A DNA stretch of 8,267 bases from Streptomyces sp. WM4235. Its GTDB lineage: Bacteria; Actinomycetota; Actinomycetes; Streptomycetales; Streptomycetaceae. Position numbers and translations under genes: made by a program. Under the pieces are notes generated by a model. It was not told the origin of the DNA. It did no database searches and saw only the letters and a list, made by a program, of their open reading frames with translations. Shown here piece by piece: positions 6,272-8,267 of this stretch. The first letter of the stretch is position 1, and every line of letters starts with the position of its first letter. The stretch covers positions 1-8,267 of the forward strand of contig NZ_LGDE01000059.1 in NCBI RefSeq assembly GCF_001279725.1, in the 5' to 3' direction.

Positions 6272-6996
6272 CAGCCCGCCTCCTGCGGCGCGATGATCAA
6301 CGCCACCGCACCCGTCGCCACCCGCGCCGCCAACGTCGGCCCATCCGCGGCCGGCACCGCCACATCCACCACGACAACCCCCGTCGCCGGCGCCGGCACA
6401 CCCACCGCCACCACCGTCGCCGCCAACATCTTCGGCCCGGCCGCCGGCTCACCCGCCTTCCCCGCACCCCCGGCCGCTGCGGCCTGGGCAGGGTCGGGGG
6501 TCGACACGATCACCACCTTCTGACCCGGCCCCAACCGCGTCGCCGGAAGCTGCGACGGCTTCAACGCCACACCCACAAGCTGCTCACCAGCCTTGACCAG
6601 CGACACAGACGTCACCTGACCGGGAGACAGCAGCGAACCCGCCTTCAGCGCGACGGCGGCCCGCTGCCCGACCATGCTCGACCGCTTCGCGACCGGGACC
6701 GCCTTGACGGCCGGATCAAGGGCGAGGGACGCGGGGGCGAGATCGGCGGCGGTGATCGTTGCCCCCACCGGCACGTCATGCGCCACCACCAACACACTCG
6801 ACCGCTCCCCGGACGCTGTGAACAAGAGCGCGCCCGACAGGCCTCCAGCCGCGATCAACGCGACCGACAAAGCGATCAGCCCGGGACGGCGACGCCGCTG
6901 ACGCACCATGCGCGGCGCGCCCGCCGGCTCGACGCCACTCCTACCGGGGCCAGGGACAGACGGCCGCCCCGGGGCGGCCGTAGTGGTGCTGCTCAC
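6271..6996 (-). CDS. SAF-domain membrane protein, CpaB/RcpC-like
   Basis: The 241-residue protein has a basic, Pro/Ser-rich cytoplasmic start, a basic patch RQRRRRPG, and one membrane helix at about 39-60. An SAF domain follows at about 67-130 (SSVLVVAHDVPVGATITAADL, then VGQRAAVALKAGSLLSPGQV). The RcpC/CpaB-type C-terminal region comes last (about 136-237: QLVGVALKPSQLPATRLGPG, KVVIVSTPDP, VALIIAP). In diderm Tad systems CpaB works with the outer-membrane secretin. Here no secretin is visible, so it probably acts between membrane and wall. A Gly/Ala-rich insert lies at about 171-188. The start is GTG at 6996 because GGAGG (7005-7009) stands 8 bases before it. The in-frame ATG at 7011 overlaps that Shine-Dalgarno and lacks its own ribosome site. 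The open frame extending to 7428 is only a shadow of the neighbouring gene. Confidence 0.9.
   Translation of the reverse strand: MSSTTTAAPGRPSVPGPGRSGVEPAGAPRMVRQRRRRPGLIALSVALIAAGGLSGALLFTASGERSSVLVVAHDVPVGATITAADLAPASLALDPAVKAVPVAKRSSMVGQRAAVALKAGSLLSPGQVTSVSLVKAGEQLVGVALKPSQLPATRLGPGQKVVIVSTPDPAQAAAAGGAGKAGEPAAGPKMLAATVVAVGVPAPATGVVVVDVAVPAADGPTLAARVATGAVALIIAPQEAG
6960..6981. repeat. perfect 22-bp palindrome inside the SAF gene
   Basis: Each half reads ACGGCCGCCCC to the dyad centre between 6970 and 6971, and the other half is its exact reverse complement. It starts 15 bases inside the GTG start of the SAF gene (codons for Thr-Ala-Ala-Pro-Gly-Arg-Pro). In the mRNA it could fold into a strong GC hairpin that follows the ribosome site closely. 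It could also be chance in sequence this rich in GC. Confidence 0.7.
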
Positions 6997-7004
6997 GTGC
7001 TGTG

Positions 7005-7022
7005 CCTCCATAAAAATGGAAA
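7005..7022 (-). promoter_or_regulatory. AU-rich stem-loop covering the SAF-gene Shine-Dalgarno
   Basis: On the minus strand the sequence reads UUUCCAU, a UUUU loop, then AUGGAGG. The 7-bp stem (five Watson-Crick pairs and two G-U pairs) contains the whole GGAGG at 7005-7009 that serves the GTG start at 6996. It lies in the largest gap of the operon (56 bases) and in the most AT-rich patch there. The fold could hold translation down until it melts or a ribosome from the upstream gene opens it. I infer the function; only the pairing is seen. Confidence 0.5.
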
Positions 7023-7052
7023 GGAAAGTGCGGGGGTCGGTCGCTACGGTCG

Positions 7053-7940
7053 CTACTGGCCGACGACCTGGACCTCTCCGACCGACACGGTGAACGGCGT
7101 CGTGCGAACCTCGGTCAACTGACCACTGCGTCCGCCACCGGTCACGGCCCAATCGATCGTCCACGTGCTCGTCGCGGCGCCCTGATACCTTGCGCCCGAC
7201 TGGCCGGCCGACGTCGAGCGGTAGCGATGACCACAATCCGGCGACGGCGTCATGCCACGCGCCGCGGTGTACGGAGTGCCCGGGGTCGCGCAGGTCACTG
7301 TCGTTCCGTCCCCCATGTTCCACGCCACCGACGACACCTTGGCGGTCGCGGTCACCGTGATCCCACCCGCCGATGCCGACGCGGTGTTCGGACCCCAGGT
7401 CGTGGGGCCTTGACCGACCCACAACCACATCGGCACCCCGACCGTGTACCGCCCGTCAGCCTTCGGACTGACGATCGCAGGACGGTCGAGGAGCATGCTG
7501 TCGACCGCCCGCTGCGCGAGGACGGCCGGGTCAACGGCCGGGGCCGGAGTGTCCGCCGACCAGAAGGTCAGGCCGATCGTGTCGGTGTTCGCGGTGCCGG
7601 AACCGCTGGCGCAGGTGTTGACGTAGATGGCGCCGTCACCAGGCTCGTGCCCCTCCCACATGGGGTTGCCTGCGGGGGGCTGAGGATCAAGGATTCGCAT
7701 TTCGCAGGAGTCGGGATCTGGGGTGCCGCTGCCTTTTCCGGTGCCCCCACCGCCGTTGGTGCCCTTGCCTTGGTTGCCGCCCGTGCCGGAGCTGCCGTCA
7801 TGGCCTGGCTCTGTGACACAGATGGTGACGAACTTCTCGGCCCCGTCGCAGGGACCTGCTGCGGCGTACGCAGGCAGGGTCAACGACAGGGACGCCGCGA
7901 TGGTCAGAGGGATCGTGGTGGCTACCGCTCGTCTCAGCAC
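7053..7940 (-). CDS. secreted protein with PKD-like domain
   Basis: The 295-residue protein starts LRRAVATTIPLTIAASLSLT after its GTG, with the signal peptide ending at AYA or AYAAA (about residues 25-28). A cysteine-bearing head (Cys31, Cys41) and a Gly/Ser/Thr/Lys-rich linker (about 47-75) follow. The main body has Cys79, Cys110, Cys217 and Cys236 and contains PMWLWVG, ITVTATAKVSSVAWNMGDG and DCGHRY. The W-x-MGDG...GHRY pattern resembles a PKD fold, in which the GDG loop and H-x-Y strand recur. Streptomycete relatives next to Tad-like genes are often labelled ATP/GTP-binding protein, but I see no nucleotide-binding motif. The GTG at 7940 has GGAG 7 bases upstream and gives a proper signal peptide, whereas the frame opening at 7991 would put a charged stretch ahead of it. 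It overlaps the upstream gene by 7 bases. A pilus-associated or adhesive surface role is inferred. Confidence 0.85.
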   Translation of the reverse strand: MLRRAVATTIPLTIAASLSLTLPAYAAAGPCDGAEKFVTICVTEPGHDGSSGTGGNQGKGTNGGGGTGKGSGTPDPDSCEMRILDPQPPAGNPMWEGHEPGDGAIYVNTCASGSGTANTDTIGLTFWSADTPAPAVDPAVLAQRAVDSMLLDRPAIVSPKADGRYTVGVPMWLWVGQGPTTWGPNTASASAGGITVTATAKVSSVAWNMGDGTTVTCATPGTPYTAARGMTPSPDCGHRYRSTSAGQSGARYQGAATSTWTIDWAVTGGGRSGQLTEVRTTPFTVSVGEVQVVGQ

Positions 7941-8267
7941 TTTCTGTCTCCATCCGGCGTCAGCTTGACCACGAGCCACTGCCCAGCCCACAGCTCGACC
8001 TCAGCGGTAGTGATGTAGCGCAACGGTTGCTCAGACGGATAGGGCCGCACTTCACCGGTAGCGATGTTGACCGTCTGCCACGTCGAGAGATCAAGACAAT
8101 CAGTGACGCCGGCTCGGGGGCGCTCGCCGGACATGTCGAGCGTCGTCGCTTCGGCTCGATGGCCCGGGCTGCCCTTCTTGGCGATGCCGGCCGCCTTCAT
8201 CTTCGTAAGGTCGGCCAATGCCTCGTTGAAGGCACTCTTCGCCGAGTAGTTCACAAGCTTCGTGTTC
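7934..8267 (-). CDS. C-terminal part of an NTF2-like exported protein or lipoprotein (partial)
   Basis: The reading frame is open to the right edge, and 110 residues plus the stop are visible. A GTG at 8254 lies in frame, but codons before it (N-T-K-L) continue without a stop, so the true start is probably outside. The visible part is alpha then beta. A helix (SAFNEALADLTKMKAAGIA) comes first, then strands around HRAEATTLDMSGE and AGVTDCLDLSTWQTVN, then RYITTAEVELWAGQWLVVKL and the end DRKC. The DCLDxSxW motif, the late W-x-V-x strand and the terminal Cys recall small NTF2-like secreted proteins or lipoproteins of streptomycetes, with the two Cys possibly paired. No signal peptide can be judged here. 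It overlaps the next gene by 7 bases, so both belong to one transcript. Function is unknown. Confidence 0.65.
   Translation of the reverse strand, partial: NTKLVNYSAKSAFNEALADLTKMKAAGIAKKGSPGHRAEATTLDMSGERPRAGVTDCLDLSTWQTVNIATGEVRPYPSEQPLRYITTAEVELWAGQWLVVKLTPDGDRKC

Noticed and set aside
5423..6523. Plus-strand open frame of 366 codons opposite the MinD-like and SAF genes
   Set aside because: It spans two well-supported minus-strand genes and has low-complexity Arg/His/Pro composition; I take it as a shadow.
6997..7052. Possible promoter in the 56-base gap before the SAF gene
   Set aside because: The patch is AT-rich, but I could not find a convincing -35/-10 pair at proper spacing, and the T-rich part is better explained by the stem-loop.
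7039..7056. Two tandem copies of a 9-base unit (GGTCGCTAC on +) at the stop of the PKD-like gene
   Set aside because: Only two copies and short, partly inside coding sequence; probably chance or a small duplication without function.
7227..8018. Plus-strand open frame of 263 codons opposite the PKD-like gene
   Set aside because: Arg/Gly-rich composition typical of antisense frames; the minus-strand gene has a clean signal peptide and ribosome site.

Overview
The window comes from a very GC-rich actinomycete. Third codon positions are almost all G or C, GTG starts are common, genes overlap by 1-14 bases, and I see no TTA codon in any of the called genes. Protein details (the PKD-like secreted protein, the NTF2-like exported protein and the two-helix membrane protein with the motif EIPAQLRGR) point to Streptomyces or a close relative such as Kitasatospora, Embleya or Yinghuangia. 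The assignment is by recognition, not by a search.

All twelve genes lie on the minus strand and read right to left as one apparent operon with no gap longer than 56 bases. In transcription order they are: (A) the C-terminal part of an NTF2-like exported protein or lipoprotein, cut by the right edge; (B) a secreted PKD-like protein; (C) a membrane-anchored SAF-domain protein (CpaB/RcpC-like); (D) a MinD/CpaE-like protein whose P-loop lysine is gone; (E) a TadA/CpaF secretion ATPase; (F) TadB-like and (G) TadC-like platform membrane proteins; (H) a 66-residue pilin-like protein; (I, J) two TadE-like proteins; (K) a short TadG-like protein with a Tad_N segment; (L) the N-terminus of a two-helix membrane protein, probably of the LysM/BTAD type, cut by the left edge.

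Together these make a Tad/Flp (type IVc) pilus or pilus-like secretion machine of the monoderm kind. E powers assembly through the F/G platform, and H is the likely major subunit. I, J and K are pseudopilins or minor pilins. C and B are envelope and extracellular accessories, and D is a localisation or adaptor factor. No secretin, TadD or prepilin peptidase gene is in the window.

The points most worth a second look are these. The ParA/MinD-like protein lacks a P-loop lysine. Four substrate-like proteins share an acidic-(R/E)-Gly-x-x-x-Ile motif but none has the usual Glu at +5. A 12-base C tract sits at codons 4-7 of the last gene. The SAF gene's Shine-Dalgarno lies inside an AU-rich stem-loop. 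A perfect 22-bp palindrome lies just inside the same gene. No tRNA, rRNA, CRISPR, insertion sequence or terminator was seen, and no gene-free stretch exceeds 300 bases.
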